Below, in pieces: positions 34,042 through 45,701 of a stretch of 64,000 bases of DNA. This DNA is from Porodaedalea pini. Its lineage: Eukaryota > Basidiomycota > Agaricomycetes > Hymenochaetales > Hymenochaetaceae. The notes under the pieces were generated by a model, which made no database searches, was not told where the DNA came from, and saw only the letters and a program-made list of their open reading frames with translations. The stretch covers positions 62,001 to 126,000 of the forward strand of contig NBAY01000081.1 in assembly GCA_002794775.1 (NCBI GenBank), read 5' to 3'. Numbering within the stretch: position 1 is the stretch's first letter; every line of letters starts with the position of its first letter. Made by a program: the position numbers and the translations under genes.

Positions 34042-37022
34042 ATGGCCCCGATGAGAAACTCGCCCAACCTTTCTTCCTCCAGAAGGCGGTCGTCGCTCTC
34101 TCTCCGTATGTCTTCTTGTCTTTGCATATTTTTCCGGCCGCTGATGGTTGAGCGCAGTGAGCACCCGTCGACGCTCGTTCGCCCCCAAGAACTACACTTT
34201 CGCGCCTAATGTGACCCCCATCAGCTATCCGTCTGACCCCGCCTCTCCTTCCTCCAACACACGCTCTAGCTCGAGCCCCAATCCCGATGGTGCTGATGCT
34301 GATATCAAGGAGACCGATGAGCTCGCCGCGCTTGCCGTCGCGACCGTATCAACATCTGCCCCTTCACGGCCGCGCCGGCGCGGTGGACGCAAGGAGAGCG
34401 TGGACCACATTCCGCGCCCTCCGAATGCCTTCATGCTCTTTCGCCAGAATTTTGTTCACCAGCGACACGTCCCAGGCTCTATTGAGACGAACCATAACTC
34501 TCTGAGCAAGATCGTCGGTGCGTGTGTTTCCCCGTCTTGATCACTAGCATTCCCACAGCCACATCTTCTATGTCCGATTGCGGATCACGCGCCTTCACAT
34601 CTTTTCGGGGGAGTTTTGCATGACGTGCTGACTCATTCATTATCTAGGGAACTGCTGGAAGTCCCTCCCGAGTAAGGATAAGAAAATCTGGGAGGCACTT
34701 GCGGAGAAGAAAAAGGAAGAGCACAAGAGACAATATCCCGATTATCGCTTCCAGCCAAAGCACGACCCGGAAAAGAAGCGCAAGCGCCAGGCAGCGCGTG
34801 CAGCAGCAGAAAAGGCCGAGCGTGAGCGCCTTATGCGCGAGCAAGGAGAGCTCTCGGGTGACAGTAGCATAATTCCTGAAGAGTCGAATGAAGACAACCT
34901 CCAACTTCAGAATCTCGAGCGCGAGCAGGAGAAGGAACGCGCGATGGCCACGCGCCGTCAGCAAGTACGTACGGCGCACAACCACCTAGGGCACCGTCGA
35001 TCGAGTTCCGTTCCCCTTCCCTCAGAGACCTATCCTGGCTACCCCTACAACAATGTTGGTGGTGCGTACGCTCAGAGCGGACCGAACGCTGATCCCTTCA
35101 ATTTTGCGAATCCAGCGCTTGGGCAGGCACAACCTCCGCTCCCTAATGCATCATCGTCAAATGGGATCGCTCTTCCAAGTCTCCCCTTGAGCATTGGAGG
35201 CCTCGCAAGCTCATGGTATATGCCAAACAGCGCCGGAACCTCAGATGAGATGGGCTTGGCCGCGCTGGCAAACTCCGAGCAAGCTAATGGGCAGCTCTCG
35301 CTTCCTCCTCATTTGCATGCGCCGCAGCCACAGTCGGTGACACTCTCACGTGCTGGTTCTCCACGTATCCCGATGAGTGCGGCAGGTATGGGCTCTATTA
35401 GCGGCGGTTTTGGCAGGTTCAGTGGAATGAGCTCGATGGGTATGGGTGCTGGTATAAACACCATGGGCATGGGTCCTCGCGCCTCGCGCCAGTACCATCT
35501 TGGCCAGCTCGGTCGTCGTGCAAGCTCGACACAACCAGTCTTGCAACACCAGCTGGCTTCAGGCGCCTTTAGTAATTATCATTATGGCGCGCCGAGCAGC
35601 TTCCTGTACCCCGGGACAACCTTTGAACAGCACCCAGCGCAGGGCTTCACGCAGGGTATTTCAGGACCATTCGATTTCGGCGCGAACCAGCACCAGCAGC
35701 AGGGTGGATTTGACGGTTTCGTCGGCGCTGTCGCAGAAGGGTTTACGAATCCTTTCGCGTCATCCGCGCAGTCAGCGAACACCTTGGATGGGTCCCCGAC
35801 CGCATCCAACGCGAACTCGGTGCCTGCGTCTGCATCGGGTTCGTACCCCGCTCCGCTCGCGCCGCACGCAATGTGGTACGAAGTCGACTCTGTCGATCCG
35901 ATGACGCCGGTCCAGCCACAGCCTCAGGCGCAGTTCGGGCAGGTTTCCGCGTCCGCGCCAGGCCTCCGGCCGTTCGATACTGAACTCTTGAATCCGTCGT
36001 TCAATTTCAGCAGCACCTCCGAGAATGTTTCCGGCACATCTGGGTCTGGTTCTCACTTAGACGTGCCACCGTCTCCGAAGTCCGCTTCAGCGTCAGCACC
36101 GCACAGCGCAATGCAGGCGCATTTTGGGCCGATGTCTGCACCTGTGCACGGTTCGAACTCGGCACCTGGAACATGCATGCGCGATTCGTTCGACTTCAGC
36201 GCGTTTAATACCTTCCTTGCGCAACTTCCTGGTCAGACTCAGAATCATAACCAGGGCCAGAATCAGGCTCAGCTGCAGGAGCAGCAGAGCTTCGAAAGTG
36301 TCCCGCCGAACTCCATGCCAACGAATGCGATGGGATTCACTCTTGCGCAACCTGTTCCAGTGCGCAAAGTAGACTTGCCCTGTGTTCCTGAAACTCACGC
36401 CGCGGCGCCGCTCTACCATGAGCAGGCCTATCCCGAGCACAGCAGCTATCAAGAGCAATATGTCCCGGAGCAGGCGCATTCGTACCCTCAAGAGCAGGTT
36501 GCAGGTTTCCATGAGCATGCGCAATACGCGGCGAGCCAACAGAGCTCCAGTGTAAGCTCCGGAAGTAGCGCGAATGCGAGTCCTGCGAGTGGCTTCGTTT
36601 CAATGACTTCTCAGCAGCAACAGCACCAACAGCATGAAGTGGAGATCGTCTCTAGCCACGAGCTTCTTGACGGCCCAGTGGACGTCACTGCCGTGTCGTC
36701 TGCCCATTCCTCCAACATTCCGCAGCAGGCTCAGATGCAGACAGAGGGCACGTGTGCGCGGGGCGTCGATGCCCTTGATTTCGGGTACGAGTTTAATGGG
36801 GCAAGTGCGCTTGAGACGCAGAGTATGTATCAGATGCCCATAGGGCTCGATGCGGATGTGGGCATGGGCTACGACAGCTATGCGCGTGCCGCGCAGTCCG
36901 CGCAGGCGCAGGACGGCGGTGCGAGTAATGGGAACGCTGAGCATGGCGTAGGCCCACGCTTCTCGTTCAGCGACTTCGTCCACGGTTCACCGTGCCTCTC
37001 GACTTCGGCTGTCGCGAACTAA
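34042..37022 (+). CDS. HMG-box transcription factor
   Basis: Three exons encode about 925 residues. The N-terminus is MAPMRNSPNLSSSRRRSS. The HMG box (residues about 100-180) reads HIPRPPNAFMLFRQNF, then HNSLSKIVGNCWKSLP, then KIWEALAEKKKEEHKRQYP. It is split by an intron after KIVG, a common position, and is followed by a basic tail KKRKRQAARAAAEKAER. It belongs to the MATA_HMG/Ste11-like sequence-specific class. The long C-terminal region is low in complexity, rich in Gln, Ser, Ala, Pro and Met, as in activation domains. Related Agaricomycete factors act in mating or fruiting, but this gene is not linked to homeodomain or pheromone-receptor genes. Target genes are unknown. Confidence 0.9.
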
Positions 37023-38292
37023 GTGTCTCAAAGCATATCGAAAGCATCATCAGTTCTCAGACAATTCACGAAGATCTCGAACATCCTTCTATCCTAGACA
37101 TGTTCCTCTTCATCTATCCCGGGCTTATCATCTTATCCATCACCTTATCCACCTTTTAAAACTCGCTCTCCATTCTTTCCTCGCAGTTGGCAGCACCGTC
37201 TGTCAGCGGTTTAACCCCTTTCCTTTCTTTGCTCTCTGCTGCTTTCTGTTTCACTTCCGTCGCGCTTGAATACTAAATAATCCATCTGTTTTGATCTTCA
37301 AGCCTGTTCGGTTACCCGTACTCAGCTGTATCATTACCTCGCATGTCTGTCTTACCTTCTTTACACCCAAGCATCCTGGCGTCAGTGGTTGCCATTCCTT
37401 TTCTCAGTTACTTCCTCTTCGTACTGGAACTCGTTTGTTTTATTTGTCTCGAACACCCCTGATGTAGCTATAGCCTATGCATTCTGACCCATCGCTTGCT
37501 TTTCATATCTTGCCTCTGACTTGATTCCCATCCCATTGAACTAATACTCCCTTCTCACCGAATCCCCGCCTACCACTCGTTCTCTTACGGTATTTATGTA
37601 CGTATATACGAGCCTTCGCGTCCTAATCAAACTGTGTTGTGAAACAAGATGGACGAGAAGAAGACGAATGTAAGGCGGAGGAGGAGGATAAACATACACT
37701 CACAACTATCAGCAATAACCTTGTCTGGATCTACGAGTGCTTCATAGTAATACCCGTCTCGAGACAACTGAGATTTGCAGTAACCTTCATAATGGATCAC
37801 TCGAAGAGTGAACTTTGTTTACTTTATGTTCTTATAGCGGTGTTGTTCGGGCTCTGGACAGGAGTATCAGAAGGAGCGAGGCGAAAACTGTACAGAAGCA
37901 CCACTTTCGTCTAACAGGAATATAAACTTTACTACACTGTACTTCGTAATTTCTTATAAGCCCGCGCTTACCTGGAATAAACGGAGTCGAAAACTCAATG
38001 TATCGCCGCCTTCAAGCCTAAGGCAGATCAGTGACGGCAGACGGTATAGGAAGGGCATAAAAGCAGACCCGTACTTGTAGGTACACACAGATTCAACTGA
38101 GACTCAATACATAAACACCGAAAGCTGTGAAGCAGTAGAACACCAGTTTATGAAGAGAAGGTCATATTACAGATCTGTGCGAGGCGCGCCGCATTCTGTC
38201 GGAAAGGGAACTCGGGTCACAAAGAGCAATTGAGAGAGTGAGACGAAAAGAAGCGAAGGTGGAAAACCGGTATTACAACGGAAACGCTTGGG
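37023..38292. other. Long 3' region and convergent spacer, nothing recognised
   Basis: The first 600 bp after the HMG gene are strongly T/C-rich and probably form a long 3' UTR or fossil leader. Small frames beyond that are unsupported. The next gene (macrodomain) converges on this spacer. Confidence 0.5.
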
Positions 38293-39507
38293 TTACACAG
38301 AGCACGGGAAGCACTCAGGAATGAGACGCCTAGAAAATAAGCGGACAATTAAACATTTATGGATACGTTCTTCAGATTGAATCAGTAAACACACCTGTAA
38401 GCTCTTTTCTCATCTTCCGTCTTTGTTACAAATACGACTAGCTCAATCTTCCAATTGGTAAAGCAATCTTAATATGACACAAATTTGCAAAACAAAAAAG
38501 GGCGTACCTTGTCACCATCAGAAGATGGCAGAAAACGACGTGTCGCGTCTAAGGCGACACGGATAGCACCCTTTAGAGGATATCCGTTTTGACCTGTAGA
38601 AATTAGTGGAAGGGCCTGGAAGATCCAATAACACATAAGACCAGTAAGACTAATTCTTATGACTACTGCGTGTGCTTACGATAATCTTGAGCCTGTGGTT
38701 CGCTGCAAGCCTGAGACTTCTGCGGTAGCAGGCTGCAAGAAGCCCCGCTCTGTTTTCTGCATGTGCGGCGTCGTATATAGGACCAACTGTGTGAATGATG
38801 TGTTTCCTGGTCCATGTTTTTATTTAGCATGACATAGTAGGTTTAAAATGACGTGAAGTCACTCACGCCGACAGCCTATAACCTGTTGTCATTTTAGTTT
38901 CTCCGGTCGCGCAACCGTTTAGCCTTCTACCTTTATAATAATCAGGTGTGCCATTGAAACATGCGACATGGTACCGTCTTACATTCCTCTAGCAGCGACG
39001 GTCCTGCAGCGCGGTGGATATCGAAGTCTACTGCATTTTATATGTTCAGCCAGAGAGCAGGTTGGACAAAAGAAGCTACGAACCTGTACCACGATCACTG
39101 CCTGGAGCGGGAAACATCAGCGAGGCCGAAGGGCAGGTTGATTATAACTAACCTAGCAGATCGGGTCTTGCTCCATTGACAATGGCATCCACTTTAAGTC
39201 GAGTGATGTCGTATGATCTTCAAAGAAAATTAAAACACAGCTAGATTATAATTTTATTCAAACTATTATCAGACGAAATAGGCCCACGTTAAAAAGATTA
39301 TGTCCAGATATGACTTGAGCGTCTTATTCGCATATACAGTAACTTGCGAAGAGTAGGCATACTCGACTGGCTACCGGAGACTGCAGTTGAAGCTTGGTTG
39401 AAAATACTACGAGGCATAGAAAAATGAAGCGTAAGTTGTACTATTGGAGAGAGCTCGTGCAGAGGGAAGAAAGGAGATGTGATGGTAGTTGCTGTCTCTG
39501 CGCGCAC
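38293..39507 (-). CDS. Macrodomain protein
   Basis: A minus-strand gene with small exons encodes a macrodomain. In order: MPTLRKLL, DITRLKVDAIVNGARPDLL, DFDIHRAAGPSLLEEC, LNGCATGETKMTTGY, KHIIHTVGPIYDAAHAENRA, ALPLISTGQNGYPLKGAIRV, IELVVFVTKTEDEKRAY and a final RLIPECFPCSV. The order and the C-terminal motif match the macrodomain half of the gene at 26592-28399, so they are paralogues. The ADP-ribose site keeps the loop-1 Asp and His (VDFDIH), but NAAN is NGAR and the GGGG stretch is altered. A 12 nt micro-exon (39090-39101) is needed to keep the normal loop length. The 5' exon is uncertain; an ATG at 39507 or an internal one is possible. No MLKL-like part was found upstream. Confidence 0.72.
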
Positions 39508-40480
39508 TTCTATATAGTCAGGCCATGCAATGCCTAGAGTCTAGAAGAATCAAGAATTTCATCAATATACGATGCACCATAAATCACGATAACTGTGAGA
39601 TTGGCGCTGCAGTGCCATGAACCCCCTGCGACTGCATGATACTAAGACCGATGAGCGTCTTGCTGTCTGAAGAGAGGTACGAGGCATTGCATTCTGAGGC
39701 TCTGAAAGATTGATTGGTATGTGAGTGAAGCCCAAGCACGAAACATGTCCTATTGTCTACCTTCTCCTCATCGGCCTTCCGTAAATCAGATCAGACCTTC
39801 AAGCCACACTGTACCTCTGTAGCAGATTCTCCAGGGCGTGTTTGAAGTATCACTGCACTGACGCTTTAAGAAGCCATATGGCGTCAGAATGCAGATTTTG
39901 GTTCGTACGACCACTTCCACATCTTTTGAGCGGTGTGACTATTGGACGAGGAAATACGGAGGCCAGAGCTCAGACAGATCCAGATCTAGAGTAAGCCAGA
40001 AAATGTCAAGACGAAGTTTTAAAAAGCGAGGTTCGCATGCTGGTAATGCCATAACCAATGCGAGCCATTCCTGTGTAGAGACGCACAGGAATAGAGACAC
40101 TTACGATAAGTTCAGGAGAGCCGCATGACGTTGATGAGTGGTGTAGCTATGCAATCGTACGACAATATTAAAGCGCTTAAGTATAATCTCCTTGCGTCGC
40201 AGATGAAAGCGTTTTGAAAAGACTGGAACTTGGAAGATTCCGAAGGTCATTAGCGTCACTTATGATCACGTACGTAACGTACCCTACGTTTTCTTCTCAC
40301 GTTTCTGCGAGTGGAGAAAGTATCCAGGGTCAAGCTGAATAAGCTTTATGGCGGACGAAACTCGCCGATAGATTCGATCGGATTTTGTATTCACTACAGC
40401 GGTCGTCTGATGGCATGCGCCCATGATTACAAACCCGCGCTACTATGTAGTATGGCTAGTAAGTACGTCTTATACATCAA
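39508..40480. other. Intergenic, nothing recognised
   Basis: No supported gene on either strand. I looked here for an MLKL-like 5' part of the macrodomain gene and saw none. Confidence 0.45.
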
Positions 40481-40520
40481 CCAGCCCTGGAGTTCCCGGC
40501 TTCGCCGGGAACTCCGCTGG
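40481..40520. repeat. GC-rich perfect hairpin
   Basis: GGAGTTCCCGGC (40489-40500) and its exact reverse complement (40504-40515) enclose a 3 nt loop TTC. Five further outer base pairs (CCAGC with GCTGG) follow across small bulges. It stands out in an AT-rich neighbourhood. It could be the tip of a foldback element; it does not lie next to a recognised gene end. Confidence 0.7.
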
Positions 40521-40530
40521 CCATCAATCC

Positions 40531-40590
40531 GAGTTTTTTAGGCATTGCTTAATCTGAGTTTTTTAGACATTGCTTAATCTGAGTTTTCTA
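40531..40590. repeat. 25 bp tandem repeat, 2.4 copies
   Basis: GAGTTTTTTAGGCATTGCTTAATCT is repeated at 40531 and 40556 with one change, then partly at 40581. It lies directly after the GC hairpin. Confidence 0.75.
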
Positions 40591-40676
40591 GTTCTTCAGA
40601 TTTAATTAATGCAATTTCTCACTTTAAAAGCTATACCTATTCAAAGTTCCTTGCTGGCCATCAGTCTAAGCTCTTA

Positions 40677-40835
40677 GGCCCTGTTTGGTACAAAAAATAA
40701 GGCCTGAGTTAGCTCCATGAATTAGCCTATAAAGGATATTTTATGTCATAAGGCTTATGTGAAACTGCCACAAAAGGCTATTCATGGAGCTAATTCATGG
40801 CTAACACAGGCTTATTTTCTGTACCGAACAGGGCC
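40677..40835. mobile_element. PIF/Harbinger-like MITE with TTA target duplication
   Basis: A 159 bp foldback begins GGCCCTGTTTGGTAC and ends with the near-perfect reverse complement. Arms are about 50-55 bp with small indels. It is flanked by TTA on both sides (40674-40676 and 40836-40838), the characteristic PIF/Harbinger target duplication. There is no coding capacity, so it is a Tourist-like non-autonomous element. Confidence 0.85.
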
Positions 40836-40838
40836 TTA

Positions 40839-42142
40839 GAACAATGCTTCATCTTAGTTCACATGATTCCTCAATTGCAAAACTGTATATCTCACATACA
40901 CATGCTTGAAAGCAATCTGAATTTTTATTGTATGACATTTTATTTACAACAAAACCTCACTAAGTATAATATTGGTTGTTGAGAACTTGGAGATAGAATA
41001 AGTCTCCTTCAATGGAGAGACAGAGTGCATAATACCTGCTTCTCATGTCTTCATTTAAAATAGAAAGGATATTCTTTATACAATATAGATACTATGTTAG
41101 GACACCTTATATTATATTCATAAAAGGCTATAGGTGTAGGCCTGCTAGAGTATTCTCACTACTTCTAACATGTTGCTGACTTCCTATACATCATGACTTG
41201 ACTCTGATGTATTGAGTGTCTGACATTCCAAGACACAAACTCTGAAACACAACCATGTAGCTGTACCACAATTATGAGGAGTCCAAGTCTGAGACTCAGT
41301 GGCAGCCTCCAGACCTTTGGAGTCTGGCACATTATATTTAATTCATGCCCTTTTCACATCCTCTTTACTGCCCAACTCATCCAAAGCTTATAAGCACATA
41401 TACTGAGTTGTGCTATGTATACTCTGGCATGAGCCAGGCTAATGACTTACACATTCTGAGAGTAATTTTCAATGGACTCCAATTGGTTGATTTTCTACTG
41501 AAATTTATTTTATAATACACATGGAGAAGATAGCAGAATATTTTTCTAATTAACTTATTTTTTTCAGCATTTTTCCTAACTTTTTCATATGAGGAATGAG
41601 TTGTTTGAGCTCAGAGTATAAAATCGATTGTAGATGATTTGCATACTACCACTTTTAGCCCTTTTGGAGAAGAGCATGAATTAATTAAAATATTTTTTCC
41701 TGATTTTTGCAACTTTATTCATATTTTTACAATTTTATTCATATGGGAAATGAGTTGATTGAGCCTACAGAGCGGTCTGCTCACGGATGTGTGCCCATGT
41801 GCAGACATCATGTGATGATCTGCAATGTTGCCGCTTTGAGCCATCAAAATTTTCGGAGCTGGCCGGAGCAGGAGCATGTGGGTGACAACTAAAGAAGGAA
41901 AAAAGAAGCATCAAAAACATTGAAAGTCCGAATTTAGTCAGCATGTGGCTGTGTCGAAAGTAGGGGGTTGCGTTTGTATATTAAGATTTCCTTCCACTGA
42001 GTCAATCTAGTGGTCAGACTCAGGTTCTTGAACGACTCCTACTCCCTTGGCTTGAAGACATACGAGCTGAAATCCATCGACAGCCTATTCCTTAAGACGC
42101 CCCGAGGCATTTCGTATCCCAGCCCTCGTGACTCAAGCTACG
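40839..42142. other. AT-rich, CpG-poor relic sequence
   Basis: Composition changes sharply from gene-like to AT-rich with very few CpG until about 41750, then recovers before the transporter gene. No frame shows family resemblance. It is probably an old, decayed repeat insertion. Confidence 0.5.
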
Positions 42143-44007
42143 ATGGCTTCGAAAACTGAACCTGAAGGCATCGAACTCCCTTCTCTGCCGCCCGCTCCAG
42201 ATGAAACACAAGAGTCTCAACCGAACATCGCGGAAGGTTTGAGGAAGGAAAGGCGCGTAGAATACTTGTCGCTTGCTGCTCTAATGTGGTCAATGTTCAT
42301 GGAGGGCTGGAACGACGGGACATCTGGTGCGTACTCATGGATACATGCTTGGTTTCATGATTGTCCTGAGTTAGCTCGTTAGGACCAATGTTGCCTACCA
42401 TGCAGAGGCACTACAAAGTGATTTTAACTCTTCTACTATGTCTACGGTAATGATAACCTATTCGCTATACAGATTGGCTTTACAGTTGTCTCTTTGATAT
42501 TTGTCATAAACTGTGTCGTGCGTTGCTCATACTCCTTCTAGTATTCTCTCCCCAAACGAACTATCTACGAACTGTAGGGTTTTATATCTGCTGCTTTCGC
42601 AAATGTATATCTATCACACAAAGTCGGGTTTGGAAAGGTCTGTCTCAGACGCTAAGATCTCGTGATCATCACTGACTCAACTATACAATAGATTTTGGTT
42701 ATAGGAGCAATATCACAGCTCATAGCATACTGTCTTCAATCTCCTGCACCCCCGTTTCCTGTTTTTGCTTTTGCATACATTTTCTCTGGCTTCGGTGTTG
42801 CTCTTCAGGTAAGTCGTTCGGATAATATCAAGTTGAGGAGCAATATTCTCTAACGTTCTTGCAGAACGCTCAGGCTATGGTCTTCGCTGTCAGCCTCAAC
42901 AAAAATAGTGCGACAAAAATGGGCATTCTGCATGCTTCCTATGGCACTGGAGCTCTCATTGCCCCTCTTGTAGCCACGCAATTTGCTGCCCTGCCGCGAT
43001 GGTCTTTCCACTTCCTAGTTTCACTGGGAGGTGCGATCATAAATACGATCTCCTTGTTGCTTGTCTTCAAGCTGCAACGCTTGGACGGTCCGTACTTACT
43101 GTCACATTATCTCAAGCATCTCGATCCTATTAATTAGCGCCTTTCAGCCGTTCTCGTCAAAGCAGGTCAGACTGTCCGCCAGCAATCCCTCTCGCAAGGA
43201 AACCATTACTCGGAAATCCTCAAGCTCAAGGTTGTACATCTCATTGCATTCTTCATACTGGCATACGTTGGTGTCGAGGTGACACTCGGAGGTGAGTTAC
43301 AAGTATTGTGGAGAGTGGCTTCTGTCTAAAAAGTCATAATCTTAGGGTGGATCGTAACGTTTGTTATCGATGAAAGAGGAGGCGGGAGTTCCTCCGGGTA
43401 TCTTACGTCTGGATTCTTCGCTGGTATTACCCTTGGCCGTATTTGTCTGCTCCGGCTAAACAAGGCAGTATGTTCAATATACACAAGTCTTAGTGCTACT
43501 CCATTCATGAACAATCCTTCAGGTTGGCGAACGACGGATAATTTGGATGTACATTCTCTTATCGATTGGGTAACGTTCTCTGTCTATCTGGGAGAATCAC
43601 TCTTCAATGTAACCCGGAAACATCACCTCAGGCTCGAAGTCACGGTCTGGGTCGTCCCATCCCTCGTCGAGAACGCCATCGCAGTAGCTTTTATCGGATT
43701 ATTTCTGGGACCAATCTACCCAATTGTAATGAACATTACTGGGCGCATCGTGCCGCATTGGCTTATGTCCGGAGCAGTTGGATGGATTGCAGGTTTGGGC
43801 CAAGCAGGAAGTGCGCTGCTTCCTTTCATAACGGGCGCGATGGCATCCAAATTTGGTGTCATGAGTCTTCAGCCTTTGTAAGTTTCCGTAGCTATACCAG
43901 CTAAATGTGATTTTGTTGACAATCGTTTCGTCAGAATCGTAACTGTGCTGAGCATCATGGTTGGCTTGTGGGCCATCGTCCCTCCGGACCAGCGCCGCTC
44001 TGAATGA
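42143..44007 (+). CDS. Major facilitator superfamily transporter
   Basis: About nine exons encode a 12-helix-type transporter of about 450 residues. The start MASKTEPEGIELPSLPPAPD precedes a cytosolic lead and the first helix (EYLSLAALMWSMFMEGWNDG). Other membrane segments include IGFTVVSLIFVINCVGFISA, ILVIGAISQLIAYCL and FAYIFSGFGVALQNAQ. MGILHASYGTGALIAPLVA, GYLTSGFFAGITLGR, VAFIGLFLGPIYPIVMNI and GWIAGLGQAGSALLPFITGA follow. The pattern resembles the fungal group that includes yeast Bsc6. The substrate is unknown. All introns are short and keep the frame, and a splice after LLSIG rescues a frame that otherwise looks broken. It ends 171 bp from the convergent reductase gene. Confidence 0.87.
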
Positions 44008-44178
44008 CATGGGCTCTTCATGTTTGTACAGTAAATACTCATAGTGGCCTGCTTCATCTTTCCTCGTTTAGTTTAGTTTTTCTTATCACTTCCTTCGGGA
44101 ACGGGGGAAAGTAAGATCTATTCAGACAACAGAAGTCTTCCTGTATTATATTTGTGTTTGCAATATCATGCCTGAGAT

Positions 44179-45701
44179 TCAATCAGAGCCCCCAGGAATT
44201 TGCGGGTAGCCTGCCAGAACGATTCCTTGCTTCCCCGCCTCCTCCGATTTTTGCATAAATAAACCCAACGCGTTTTTGAACTTCCCAACCTCTTCCGGGA
44301 GCGCAGAATTGAATGGTTTTTCTCCGAACCCAATCTGCCAGATCTGCGTGCCTGCCGCAAGCGTCAAGAGTATATCATCGTTTTCGGGTAGGAGCGACCT
44401 CCGGGCGCTAATTATCTCTCCCGATAGCAGCAAGTTAGGAAAGTCGGGTTCTTCACAGGTGGGTCGCGCAAGGCCGATGAGGTCGGTGGACCCGGAATGG
44501 ACTGCACGGACCATGCCCTCGCTCGTGCGGAAGCCGCCCGTGACGATGATCTTGCTCGTCTTCACCGCTGGCCGAATAACGTCGGCAAACTCCATGAAGA
44601 AAGCTATATCGAGTTACAGATCTTTAGCAGTCTACCTGAGGAATCAGAGTTCGGGGCAGGCTCGTACCTTCGCGCTTTTGAGTGGACTCGCGCTTGTGGT
44701 GGAACGCCAGCTCCTCATATGTTCCGCCCGAAAGCTCGATAAAGTCCAGACCCAGCGTCTCCAGATGCGCGCACACAGCCCTACACTCCTCCGGCTGGAA
44801 TCCGCCGCGCTGAAATTCGACAGAGTTGATCTTGATGCCGACCGAAAAGCTCGGAGGGACGCGGCGCTTGATCTGCTCGACGATGCGGTAGATAATGCGC
44901 GCACGGTTCTCAAGCGACCCACCATACTCGTCTGTGCGTATGTTCGTCGTGCTGGAGAGGAATTGCGCGAGCAGGTATCCATGTGCACAGTGCAGCTGTA
45001 CGCCATTATAACCTGTCCTGTGCGCGAACTCGGCACTGTAAGCAAACTTTTCAATGACCAGCCATTAGCAAACGCCGGATATTAAAGAGGAGGAATCAAA
45101 CCTGTTCTACGATCTCATCGATACCTTCCTTCGTCAGAGGCGTAGGCTTCCCAAAGGATCTTCCGTATCGCGGTTCAAGCTGTACATCACTCGCAGAAAC
45201 AGGATGAGGGTTCATGAAGTCCGCCACCTGTCTCCCTGCATGACTGATTTGCATTATAACAAGTGCGCCCTGACGCTTTGCTGCTTCCGCGAGGCGCCTG
45301 AATGCGGAAAGACGTTCAGCAGACTCGAATGGCTTATATATGACTGCGTTGCCGGGCGCCTGGAGGTCAATCGGGGTGATCATCGTGTTTCCGGCTATCG
45401 ACATGTTGATGTAAATATATAGCAAACATGGAAAGTCTGAAGCTGAAAAGATGTACTCACTTATGATCATACCGTACCCGCCCTTCCCCCATTCTTCGTA
45501 GACGCGGATGAGTGGATCGGATGGGATACCGCGCTTCTCGAGATGTGTCTGGTCCCAGGATGAAAAGTCTTCAGTCATGGGTGCTTTCACAAAACGCGAT
45601 TGCATAGTAAGCTCAGAGAAGGGTAGGACAGTGCGCTCGGCTAGAATGCGGGTGTCGACGGCCTCAGAGAGAAAGCGCTCGGTGTCGGTGCTTAAGCCCA
45701 T
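44179..45701 (-). CDS. NADH:flavin oxidoreductase, Old Yellow Enzyme family
   Basis: Five or so exons encode about 440 residues. The N-terminus has the FMN-binding segment SRFVKAPMTEDFSS, then a strand with TMITPIDLQAPGN. Next are VIMQISHAGRQ, the active-site segment GVQLHCAHGYLLAQFLS, and DEYGGSLENRARII. FIELSGGTYEEL and the phosphate-binding region KIIVTGGFRTSEGM with LIGLARP follow, ending IPGGSD. This is the TIM-barrel FMN reductase family that reduces activated alkenes with NAD(P)H. The fungal members most like this are often annotated as NADH:flavin oxidoreductases with undefined substrates. The catalytic His and the following HGY segment are present. It converges on the MFS gene. Confidence 0.92.

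Noticed and set aside
34042..37022. HMG-box gene as a mating-type locus gene
   Set aside because: No homeodomain pair or pheromone/receptor genes are nearby, and Agaricomycete mating-type loci are not defined by an HMG gene.
37639..37914. Plus-strand frame of 91 codons after the HMG gene
   Set aside because: Hydrophobic stretch but no family resemblance, no clear promoter or splice signals, and it lies in low-complexity 3' sequence.
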